Shown here in pieces: positions 15,337 through 24,532 of a stretch of 64,000 bases of DNA. The notes under the pieces were generated by a model. The model did no database searches. It was not told where the DNA came from and was given only the letters and a program-made list of their open reading frames with translations. The DNA is taken from contig NC_053417.1 in the NCBI RefSeq assembly GCF_016859285.1, positions 12,335,706-12,399,705 of the forward strand, given 5' to 3'. Numbering within the stretch: position 1 is the first letter of the stretch; every line of letters starts with the position of its first letter. Both the position numbers and the translations under genes were made by a program. The stretch is from Xiphias gladius. Its lineage: Eukaryota > Chordata > Actinopteri > Istiophoriformes > Xiphiidae.

Positions 15337-18300
15337 TAAATGAACAAATATGAAAATAAATGGAAATTCTTCTAATTATTCTTTTATTTTTTGTCATTTT
15401 TATTAATATTTTCACAAATTGTTTTTTTCTTTTATTTATTCCTCTTTATATTTCCACACTTATTTTCTTATTCTTCTACCGATTTATTTTTTTTTCTATT
15501 TTATTTTTTACTTCTCTAACTCCATGATTTTGCTCCCATCCAAAGCTACATATCACGGTTAAATCCCACATGACATGCTCTCTGTCTCAAATAGGTGGTT
15601 TATTGGGAAGATGACACTAAACCAGAGACCATGGGGAAGGTTAGGGTTCCTTGGAACCAAACCTCAGTCACAGTGAGCGGCTTGGCAGGAAACACACAGT
15701 ATTTCCTAACAGTCAGCGCCTTCAACACAGCGGGCACCGGCCCCTTCCTCCCTGCAATCAATGTTACCACAAAAAAGCCACGTAAGTTGCAGACTTTCTG
15801 CTGCTCAAGGTTTTGATGTTATATCCACACTAATTATAATCCAGAGGTGGAAGCTATGAATTGTTTGAATGAAGTCTTTTCTTAGTTGTTACAACAGTGC
15901 CGGAGAAAGTTAATGTGTCGAGGCGTGTTTCCATCCACATATCCCAGAGGTCAGATGGATGGTGGAAACAATATCTATTTCTAGTCTCAGTCTTGGAAGT
16001 AGTATTATCCCTTTACAGAAATAAGATAATTTAATATATTATAACAGTGATATGTTTCCACGCTGACATATAGAAATGAATTATTTTTCATTTATCATGC
16101 AGCACCAGCCCAATCTCCACTAAATGTTGAATGGACCCTAATTGGCTCTCAGCTGTCTCTTTACTGGGAACCTGTGGTGGCAATGGAATCAGAGTCTGAA
16201 GTTACAGGCTACCAAGTGAGTTGTTCTCTCACACTATGCTTCAGAGTAGCATATTTATTCCTACTATGTGTCAGGCTGAGTGAAAGCATGGACCTTACCT
16301 GGGTGGTGGCTTACTCTAAGCTGTCAGGCTGTAAGAATACATATCTACAATGTGTCAGCCATCTTGTTTCTGTCCCTTATTTAGCTGTCATACAGAAGAC
16401 AGAGACACAAAGAGGTAAACACACTCACAACCGCGAATTCAACAGCAGAGCTGACCCTCCCCGAGGACAATGACGACTACATCATCCACATTCAGACACT
16501 GAGTGAAGGAGGGCTGGGCCCGGCTTCGGATCCCATACGAATCCACCAATTAAGTAAGCCTGTTGTTTAGGGTTTATCAAGTTGTAGTGGCTCTGTGGTT
16601 GAAAATAAGATGTTGAAGTACTAATCTCAGTTTGGCTTGCTCATCTGGAAAAAAGACAATAGCTGAGTTTCCATCAACATATTTTTATGCGCATTTTGAA
16701 GTATCGCATTAGAAAAGGTTATTGGAAAGGGTGGAAATTTGAAATAAATGTCCTCAGTTGTGCAGAAAAGTTTTGAAGCTTGCTTGACATGGTTTTTGCC
16801 TTTTTTGAAAAAGAGTTAATACGTCCATTGCTAGATGGAAACACCTTTTCCCAATAAGTTCTGACATAGTGAACATTTGAGTCACATGACTGATCAGCTG
16901 TTTCAGCTTCTAGAGAAGAAGAAGAAGAAGCTGGTTCCGGCATCTTCCCGTCTCTGGACAGCATTAAACATGGCCAATACTAGCTGACATGAAAGAATAA
17001 TTACAATTTGCCCAATTGAAAAAAATTTGAAGCCCTCTATCTCTTTTTCTCATAGATGGCCCAGGCAACTGGTTTTGTTTTTTTCTGTTTTGTTTTCGTC
17101 TTCATCTTCGTCTTCGTCTTCATCTTCATCTTCATCTTCATCTTCATCTTCACCTTCACCTTCACCTTCTCCTTCTCCTTCTCCTTCTCCTCCTCCTCCT
17201 CCTCCGTGGTTGGCAAACAACTTGTTTTGTTTCCGGTTTTCTACTTCTTCTACTCTGTTTATTACAGCCACTCATGACGTCTTTTTTTTTTTTTTTCTTT
17301 TTTTTTAATTCACCAACTCTTGTAAATGAAGTCACTTAACACTTTTTAAACCTGACAGGGACGTTTTGTCCTCTGTTGACTTACCATTACTTGTGTCCCC
17401 AGCCACCCCTGTTGGGCTCTTCCAGCCTTGTATTTTGCTGAAATACGCAGCACAATACAGCTCTGTCGCAGAGGTTGACTTCCTCTTTTAGTAGATGCTA
17501 TTACTGTCCTGTGGGACAAACGGGGGGGGGGGGGGGTGTCTCTTCTTCTGCTCTAAATGCTAATTTGCATTGTTGATATTCTGTGTTGAATCCCTGAAAA
17601 CAGCAGTTGAGAGAGATAGAATTCCCTGATGGCTTTTCTTTTAAATTTCATTTGAAAAATAGGCTATTTTTTTTCTCAGAGACTCTTTGAATATTGAAAA
17701 GAAAAAAATGTGGGCAAAACTCATTAAAAGGCAAAAGAGAGTTCTGTGTTTATGGAAACTAGTTGCTCAGAAACATCAGAAGTGGTTTAGGAGGCTTCTT
17801 TTGGATCAGTAATTTATATTTTTTATCCAGGAAAGTGTTTTATGTGGATATTATGTCATTACAGGAAAGCAGTCAGTGATCTCTAAAGAGCTAATTGACT
17901 CACTTAAATCATACAAGAGAAACTAGTGATGAGATCAAAGTGCGTCAGGCTTCTGGTCCCTTTACATCCAGCTCCCTTAATACATTTCTACTTACAATCA
18001 CAGTCACAAGCCAGGGCCTAAATTAGTTTTTAAGTACGCCTGTGAAACATCAGTATACATGTTTCTTGTTCTGGAAAAGCCAAGTATCTAATTTTCAGTT
18101 AGAATGTTTTCAGCAAATCCGCTTTCAGTTATATCTGCAGGTAACAGAGAGCTGAAAGTTAAGATAAGAACTGAGTATTTCAGATGGATGTCCCAAAGTG
18201 TTGGTGCTGCTGCCAGCAGCGTCCGCTTCCTCCAGCAGGTTTTAACTTCGGTTCATCATGGTTTTTTGTGTTCCAGGTATGAGTGCCCGTGGCTCGAGGG

Positions 18301-18374
18301 CCTGGAGTGCGGACATCTCCCCCATCTCCCTGCTCCTCGCCATTGCAATATCAACTTTCAGGTCTACTTCGTGA
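494..18374 (+). CDS. cntn (paralogue unresolved): Contactin (CNTN3/4/5/6 class), 5'-truncated by window edge
   Basis: GPI-anchored neuronal cell-adhesion protein of the Ig superfamily. Fourteen exons join in phase: 494-623, 1117-1267, 1637-1764, 3061-3230, 5910-6027, 10284-10442, 12024-12173, 12365-12435, 13101-13335, 13806-13915, 15595-15781, 16103-16215, 16385-16553, 18277-18374, giving about 662 residues. Order: end of Ig4 ([14 protein letters not shown]), Ig5 (LECKPQA, then [11 protein letters not shown]), Ig6 ([10 protein letters not shown], then [10 protein letters not shown]), FN3-1 ([13 protein letters not shown]), FN3-2 ([20 protein letters not shown]), FN3-3 (NTAGTGPF), FN3-4 (ESEVTGYQ). 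The last exon codes SARGS followed by a small-residue site and a hydrophobic tail ([10 protein letters not shown]), the form of a GPI-attachment signal. All introns are GT-AG. Each Ig and FN3 domain is split by an intron, as is usual in contactins. Signal peptide, Ig1-3 and start of Ig4 lie off the left edge. The class is clear from the FN3-2 motif and the C-terminus; which paralogue is not settled. Confidence 0.93.
3231..5909 (+). other. Contactin intron splitting Ig6
   Basis: 2.7-kb intron between the two Ig6 exons. The part near 3330-3560 looks like a dispersed repeat; the rest is AT-rich with no exon or RNA gene that I can support. Confidence 0.6.
3330..3560. repeat. Probable dispersed fish repeat
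   Basis: Starts with CTGTCTATCTGTCTTTCTGT and continues with CAATCGACCTCAAACTTCCC and GAGGACCCAAGGGAGTGCAA, phrases I associate with a common teleost interspersed repeat. Boundaries and class are uncertain. Confidence 0.35.
6028..10283 (+). other. Contactin intron between Ig6 and FN3-1
   Basis: Largest intron in the visible part of the gene (4.3 kb), at the Ig-to-FN3 junction. It holds the interspersed repeat at 7495-8040 and a poly-T tract at 8197-8220. The stretch around 9130-9340 is AT-rich with homeodomain-like ATTAAT and TAATTA words, but its conservation cannot be judged here. Confidence 0.6.
7495..8040. repeat. Interspersed repeat with TACTTAAGTA-like ends
   Basis: Left part reads GAAGTACTCAGTTCCCTTAC and CTAGTAAAAGTAGCAATAAA; right part reads GGTAAAGTACAAATAGTACT and CTTGAGAAAATGTACTTAGT. 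This is the ending pattern of a well-known short teleost repeat. No coding capacity. Confidence 0.5.
10443..12023 (+). other. Contactin intron within FN3-1
   Basis: 1.6 kb, AT-rich. It includes a short direct repeat of AAGTAGC near 11838-11876 and two copies of TTGGTCAGCCG near 11300 and 11341, neither assigned to a known family. The acceptor tract is a long T run (12002-12020). Confidence 0.5.
14750..15023. repeat. Short interspersed element, ATTAATCGATT-ended family
   Basis: From GTGCTGAAATGATTACACAA to GATTAACTGATTAATCAAAA and the following GATTATTCAATAA. Internal landmarks are GTGAGCATTTGCTGCTTTTC and GAGCTCTGGGAAATTATAAT. A second copy of the same family is split at 19187-19320 and 20630-20804. 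It sits in a contactin intron. Confidence 0.55.
15305..15332. repeat. (CA)n microsatellite
   Basis: Fourteen CA units after a TG/TA-rich stretch in a contactin intron. Confidence 0.9.
16650..16980. repeat. Probable fish MITE-like repeat
   Basis: Contains GAGTTTCCATCAACATATTT, ATGCGCATTTTGAAGTATCG and, further on, GATGGAAACACCTTTTCCCA, so the phrase 'gtttccatc' recurs inverted as 'gatggaaac'. Inverted arms with this wording are typical of a short fish DNA transposon; exact ends not resolved. Confidence 0.4.
17096..17205. repeat. Polypyrimidine (TTCNNC)n tract
   Basis: About 110 bases built from TTC-based triplets that drift from TTCGTC to TTCATC, TTCACC, TTCTCC and finally TCC. Pure pyrimidine for long runs on the + strand, purine on the other. 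All frames are open only because of the repeat. Confidence 0.85.
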
Positions 18375-19825
18375 CACAATGACAGACTCGGCTCTTTTTC
18401 AAAGTTCCGTATTGGTATTTTCTTTCGATCGTGAAAGTTGCCAAGTTTTTTTTTGTTTTTTTTTTCCTGTCTTTTTTGGAGGTGACATCATACTGTTTTG
18501 CAGTGTTAGTTTCGAGGTATGGAGCAGCACAAGAGTCGAGTGTGCTGTCAGATACTTGCTTAACAGTAAATGCTTGAGCTTTTTTTTAATGTAGGTCTGT
18601 TTTGACATTTTTGCTGGTTGGGAACAATGCTCCATTTCAACTTTTTTTTTTTTTTTTTTTTTTTTGACTCTAGAATAATGCAGATGCCTTACTTCCATTC
18701 ATGTGCCAAAGTAGTTTCAGCCGTCTTGTTGTTGTATTTTGTATTGAATAATTTCAGTTTCTCCTCTCTACATCTGAAATGGCGAGTAGGAACATTTTCA
18801 TTCACCTGTGTCCGTGCCTTTAGGAGATTCTTGCAACGGCTTCACTTATAGACACTAGTCAGTGATACTTACTAATGCTTCAGAACATACTGCAGCCATC
18901 TTCATCTCTAATTGCTCAATTAAAAGTTGTTTGTGTCCCAGATGAAACTCATAAAATAGTTCACAGTGCCAGTGTTAGCCATTTACATTTTATCATTTGA
19001 TTGTGGAAAGCTGAATGTACCATGAGGGCTCCTAAAGGTTTTAAAGCCTCAGACCAGTTATTTTAATAGCCTGCTGATTGATGGATTGGACTTTACTCTG
19101 CATTTACAAAGATTACATTTGCCCGTATACAGCAGTAGTGAGAGGGGTATAGTGTACAGCAGCCAGTGTATTTCCTTCAACACTAGTGCTTAAACATTTA
19201 GTCAATCAACAGAAAATAATCAGCCGCAATCATTTAAGCCATTTATCAAGGAAAAAATGCCAAACATCCACTGGTTCTCAAATACGAGCAACCGTAGCTT
19301 TTCTCTGTTTTAAACATATGGTATAATACCCAGCCACTGTACGTTCCATTATAATCCATATGCCTCCACAGGATCCAACTTGCAGGGTATTATCCCGCTT
19401 TATAAGTCAAGTCCAGTCAAAGTTTATTGTAGCCCAATATCACAAAATATCTCTCAAAGGACTGTAAATAAAACAAAACAACAATGAACAACGTTAGCAA
19501 AATAGCTTTATAACATGGCCACTTGCCAAAAAAACTGCTGTCATCAAAATAAAAATATCAGTCATTCACTTATTATATAACAATTTTCTTTCACTTTTCT
19601 GTTGTTACATTAATATAAAGAAATACAGAGTCGTACCTTTATCTTAGAATTGCTGCTGCAGCTACAGCTGATAGCAGGAAGGGGTTACTTTTCACAATGC
19701 TAAACTAAGTGTTTTAGCCTGGTTCCAGACGTTCTATAGCATGAGGTGAAACAAAATGGCAATTCATTTCAAATCATATAATATCAGGCAATAGTAGAGT
19801 TCAAATATTTACTAATTCTAAAATC

Positions 19826-20165
19826 ACATTTAGAGTTGGATGAGAAGATCAATACCACTCTCACATCTGCCCGTTAACTATGGAGGTAAAGCCAGGAGTC
19901 CATTAGCTTAGCATAGTCCATTAGCCGGCTTTGTCCAACGTTCACAAACACGCCTACGAGCACCTATGAAGCTCACTAATTAACACATTGTATCCTATTC
20001 GTTGAATCGATAAGGGGCCAGCATACCTCATCAGAACTACTGCTTGTCGGACGGTTGGCTGCGTAGTTAATGCAGAGACATGAGAGTGGTATTGATTTTC
20101 TCATCTAACGCTCAGCAAGAAAGCAAATAAGCACATTTCCCAAAATGTTGAACCATTCCTTTAAA
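19826..20165. mobile_element. Hairpin MITE 1
   Basis: Left arm GATGAGAAGATCAATACCAC (19839 onward) is matched by the complement of GTGGTATTGATTTTCTCATC (20090-20109), with two mismatches over twenty bases, and the match extends outward. The interior has AGTCCATTAGCTTAGCATAG. It ends near CCAAAATGTTGAACCATTCC, a familiar teleost MITE ending. Noncoding. Confidence 0.6.
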
Positions 20166-20289
20166 GAGTAATTTCACTGAATGCACTCAAATCATGAAGT
20201 GATACAGTTAAACTACAAGAATAGAGAATAGCAGTTCACTTTTTTAATGTGTAATTTAGTTCTTGACGTCTGGAACAATAGTCAAAATA

Positions 20290-20518
20290 ATCTCCAGTCA
20301 AGATCCACTTAATAGCTTTATCCAGAGCTTTCAACCATGCACTATATCAGCAAAAGAGGAGTTTGCTCAGTTGTCAAGGATCATCACACGGCCAGAGTTG
20401 ATTACTTCAGTCACCTGACTGTGGTTAATATCAGCTTAACCAACTCTATGAGCAAACTCCATTTGCTGATGAAGACCGTGAGATATGGTTGAGAGCAAAG
20501 CTGCCAAGTGGCCTCTGA
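20290..20518. mobile_element. Hairpin MITE 2, near-palindrome
   Basis: The left arm has CCACTT, AGCTTT, TCAACCAT, ATCAGCAAA and GAGTTTGCTCA in order. The right arm has the complements in reverse order (TGAGCAAACTC, TTTGCTGAT, ATGGTTGA, AAAGCT, AAGTGG). The centre is CAGTCACCTGACTG (20409-20422). Arms are about 75 bases with a few indels. Confidence 0.65.
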
Positions 20519-21379
20519 GTTAAGATAAGATAAGAGTTTGGCTGTACGGTCTGGTTAACAGACATAAAGGGACACCTGCCAGCCCACCAGAACCCAGAAT
20601 TCTCAGTGGCCAGGCTACGTAATCAAATGGGAATACTCTGTTTTTGGGTTTTGGCCTTGGTCTAACGAAACAAGTAATTTCAAAACACCTTGGGCACTGG
20701 GAAATCGTGATTCACGTTTTCTGACATTTTAGAGACTAAACTATTAATAGGAAATACAACTGACGGATTCATCAATAATGAAAATAATCATTAGTTGCTG
20801 CATTAGTCTGCATCCATCCGGTCAGCATACAGCTATTGCCAGTCAACGCGTAACATCGGCCATTGAGGTTGAGACGGGAGGTTTAAAGTGCTGCCGACTG
20901 TGCCAGTCTGATAATGGAAATCAAGCTACCAGCTTAGACGTTTCTTGGCAAAATGTATTTCCAGCTGTGTTTTTGTGATTCTGTTCTTTGTTGTCAGTTG
21001 TATTTATGTGTACTTAAGTGTTGTCATTGTTCATTTATGTATTTCAGCGTAACCCCACTGCTCAGGTATCAGACCTGCTTCACCCTATCTTTCAAATGCT
21101 CAAAAATGGCAGGAGCAGATAGATCAGAAATCTGTTGACACAGGACACAAGGGTCTATTTAACAGTCCGACTTGACGAATGGAAAGCCCGATAATGTGCC
21201 ATGATTTAGCAGACATTAAAACATCTTAAAAAATTAGAGCAGGCCTGAGGGGCTTTCAATGGGAAAGGGCATAGGACTAATGGTACTAATGACACCCACA
21301 AAAGACTAATATATCAGGATTTAGGGAGGACTAATTGAAGACAATCCCATCAAGATGAAACCAGGAAGATGTGTGTGGG

Positions 21380-21658
21380 GGTTGGGGGGGGCTTGTTTTT
21401 ATATCCACGTGGGGACTTTAACCTGAAAGCACAATAACCCATGGGGACTCTTGTCACCGTGGGGACAAAAATTGAGGTCCTCACGGGTAGAGACTGCTTT
21501 TTGAAGGTTAAGACATGGTTTTAGGGTTCAGGTTAGACTTAGGTTTGGGTTAGGGTAAGGGATGGGGCTGTTGGGGCATTTAGTTGTGATGGTTATGGTG
21601 AAAGGCTAGGGAATGCATTACATCAACTAGTGTTCCCACGGGGATAGTAGAACAAGAC
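21380..21658. repeat. Dispersed repeat with GGGGAC and GGTTAGGG words
   Basis: Repeated 'gtggggac/atggggac' phrases, then GGTTTGGGTTAGGGTAAGGG, in an order I associate with a common fish interspersed repeat. The TTAGGG-like part is short and degenerate, so it is not a telomere. Confidence 0.45.
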
Positions 21659-21691
21659 TGTGTGTGTGTGTGTGTATGTGTGTGTGCGTGG

Positions 21692-21754
<63 letters not shown>
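21659..21754. repeat. (TG)n microsatellite
   Basis: About 96 bases of TG with a few interruptions (TATG, GCGTGGA) near the left end; directly abuts the preceding repeat. Confidence 0.95.
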
Positions 21755-21755
<1 letters not shown>

Positions 21756-24394
21756 TTATTACCCCATGGTGTCATGGACAACCGTTTTCAAGAAGACCAT
21801 TCAGCTAAAAAAAATTTTTAAAAATGTAAAGAAAAATAGTTCAAATTCATTTTTTGTACTTAACCATGGTTCAGGGCTTTGAGCAACTGAAGCATTGCGG
21901 ACATTCAAACAGAGTAATATGAGGTCAATATGGGAGGTGAAAAAAACAAGTTTAAGCCAAGGGGGAGTTGAAATGTCTGTTTTTCAATCAAATTACAATG
22001 GATTTCCAGTGCAAAGGAACAAGTGGGAAAAAAGCTCCAGAATCCAAGGCCAGGTTAGGTGCATCTTGCAAGATAAAATTTGTATTAAATGTGAGGACAA
22101 AAGGTTTTCTCCCCTGATGAGTGTTAATACCTTTCTGAAAGCAGTCTTTGAATCCTTTTATGTTGTTTCTGTGGCTTTACGTGTGGTTAGTCTGTATCCA
22201 TTCTTTCATCACAGAATGTCATTGTTAAGCTAACAGATGTTTACACAGGAAATGCATCTTTCTGGATGATTTATTGATTATATGAACTGAAAAAAAGACA
22301 ACATTACAGTTTATGAACTTGTGTCTTTAGAACATAGAAGAATTGCCAACCTCTTTGTTTTGTAACGTATCAGTACTGTGGAGATGTTTAGATTTTAACT
22401 TTACTTTTCTCATTTTTTAATGTTTTCTATGGTTCCTGATTGTTTGTTTCATTTTTTCTTCCAGAAATTCTGCACAAAGGTCAAGTGTTGCTTTAAAATG
22501 ACAATTAAGAGCCAGTGTCAGCTAATTAAAAAGCCAGTTGAAATTACTTCTTTCCTTTATACAGTTTACTGTACATACTGTATGTATTTTGTTGTGATTT
22601 GAAGCAACGCCCCCAACTGGGAGACCAAATTGTGGTGTCCTACTTCCAAATGTAATCCTCAGTCAAACCCAGAAACTGAAAAAAACATGAGCAGAGAGTA
22701 ACATTTCCTCGGAGCTGCTATCACATACAGCCTTTTGGTGCAGTGACACAAACACTACCTGTTACAAGGTAGTCGGCCAGTGCACAGTTTGTCTTTTTAT
22801 ACCAATACGACTTTACAATTTTATTGCTACTTTCAGGATCAAAGAAGGCAGAATTGATTAGAAAATGAAAAAAAAAAAAAGATTTACCCAAAATTTGTAA
22901 TTCCATAAGATTGGTGAAGAAATACAATTACAGCTCTGGGTGACAACCCTTGGCTTTTCTGGTGTGACTCCTCAGTATTTTATGTCCAGGTGATCTCCAT
23001 GAGATCGTGGCATAAATGTTTTCACATTGAAAAGACATGACCTGATCTTGATATGCTGAAGCTGTGCATGTATGATATCGTTTGGTGCATTTGTGTTTTC
23101 TAAATGAGGGAGTTAATAAAAACAATTCACTGAGGATTTTGTCTGGGATTTTTTTATTTGGGGGGGGGGGGGGTGGCACAGTGTCATTTTCAGCATCAGC
23201 AGTTTTAGTGTCTTCTACTGCAGGAAGAATTTGAGTGGAGCCTTGGGGCACCATCAAAGCTATAAAATGCATAATATTATGAAAAAGCACATAAATGAGA
23301 GTAAATGGCAGCAGCAATGTCTTATTCAGCGGATAAAGAATGTATTTCCTAAGGTTTTTTGCTGCATATTCAAAGTGTTTCATTATGTAATAAGGAGTAT
23401 CATCACAGAGAATCAAATGATTTGAATACTAACATCACATGCAATATCTAAAAGAATACACAATCTAAAAGTAAGGTATCAAGCAGTTGGCATTGTACTG
23501 CAGCTTTTGCAAAGAATAGTGATTAATTTCTTTGGATTTTTAGAACATGTATCTGTGGAGTTTCAGAGACTTTCCACTAAAACAACGGAATGACATGGAA
23601 AGCTACTGTGAAATATTGATTGAGCCTGTGTTGCAGAGATGCTTTTAAGATAATAAGAGGGAGAGGACCCTGTGAAGAGATCAATAGAAAGGGGAAGTGG
23701 AGAAAAGAGAGGTTTCTCCCTACACACCACAGATCATCCATAATGAGCTGGTGTGTCAATACTTCGGCAATTGCTCTTCACATGCTATTGACCACTGGAT
23801 CACATCAGAAGCCCACTGTAACTTCTTTTTAAACCAGACACCAGAGGAAGGGTATTTATGTATGATTAGTATCCCCAACGTATCACATCTATTGCTGAAA
23901 AGTGCAGAAGGCTTTGGGATCAGATATGGTTTAGGTAGCTCGTACAGAGATATTGGCTAAGACATGATTGGTGTGTTTCAATTCTCCCCAGGTTTCCCCA
24001 GACCCCCCCTTTACTACAGCAAATGCTGTAGCTTTGTTGCTGCAGGTTGCAAATGTCAATGCTGCCCCCTCATGGTGCCAGTATCCCGGTGCAACACTTT
24101 GGTCAGGTTGAACGGGTGAGGCAATACAGGGGAAGATTAGGCTGTGTCTGCAGTACCACTGCAATGAAGGCGTACGCTGACGACCAGAGCCTTGCCGTGC
24201 TGTCGCGTAGTGATACGGATCTCAGTGTGAGAGGTTGTAGTAAACAAAAAAAGTAGTAAACCTAAAATGTTCCAGATACCTAAATTAAACGTTAGGAATT
24301 TCAGGAATACGCTCAACTACAAACTCAGACATGTTACATATGGTCATGTAGCAATTTTTCCAATGCGACCTCAATAAATTGAAGAGAATGTAGT

Positions 24395-24532
24395 CCCTCC
24401 TTTCGCGGCGCGTCCACTCCACGCCGTTGGGTGGCGCTGTGCGTCCCCCAGCGTCGTTCTCAGCCGCTCAGGAGAAAACATTGGGGAACGAGGCTGCTTC
24501 CTGCGGCTCACATGTACACACTACCAGACTAG
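24395..24532 (+). promoter_or_regulatory. CpG-rich leader / probable EXOSC10 promoter
   Basis: A short GC- and CpG-rich block (TTTCGCGGCGCGTCC, CACGCCGTTGGGTGGCG, GCGTCGTTCTC) stands out from AT-rich surroundings and ends at the EXOSC10 start codon. No TATA box is seen. This is the pattern of a housekeeping CpG promoter; the transcription start cannot be placed from sequence. Confidence 0.5.

Larger units (their letters stand above)
16554..18276 (+). other. Last contactin intron
   Basis: 1.7 kb before the GPI-signal exon. It contains a probable repeat at 16650-16980, a polypyrimidine minisatellite-like tract at 17096-17205 and a G run near 17521-17536. Confidence 0.6.
19187..20804. mobile_element. 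Nested MITE-like elements
   Basis: An ATTAATCGATT-type element is present as a left part (19187-19320, GCCAAACATCCACTGGTTCT, GCTTTTCTCTGTTTTAAACA) and a right part (about 20630-20804, GGGTTTTGGCCTTGGTC, CTTGGGCACTGGGAAATCGT, AATAATCATTAGTTGCTGCA). About 1.3 kb separates them. The inserted DNA contains two hairpin elements, at 19826-20165 and 20290-20518. Confidence 0.55.
18375..24532. other. Intergenic region between contactin and EXOSC10
   Basis: 6.2 kb. The first part is presumably contactin 3' UTR (poly-T at 18643-18665). The middle is a nest of MITE-like elements (19187-20804), followed by a CCCCAC/TTAGGG-type repeat and a TG microsatellite (21380-21754). One unexplained minus-strand ORF lies at 22928-23416. 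The last 140 bases are the CpG-rich EXOSC10 leader. No RNA gene recognised. Confidence 0.6.

Noticed and set aside
17027-17308. Open frames coding poly-Ser, poly-Phe/Ile or poly-Glu/Asp
   Set aside because: They exist only because the TTC-based tract lacks stops; no gene context.
21540-21570. TTAGGG-like run as an interstitial telomere
   Set aside because: Only two or three degenerate units, part of a dispersed repeat.
21664-21882. Cys-Val repeat ORF
   Set aside because: Translation of the TG microsatellite.
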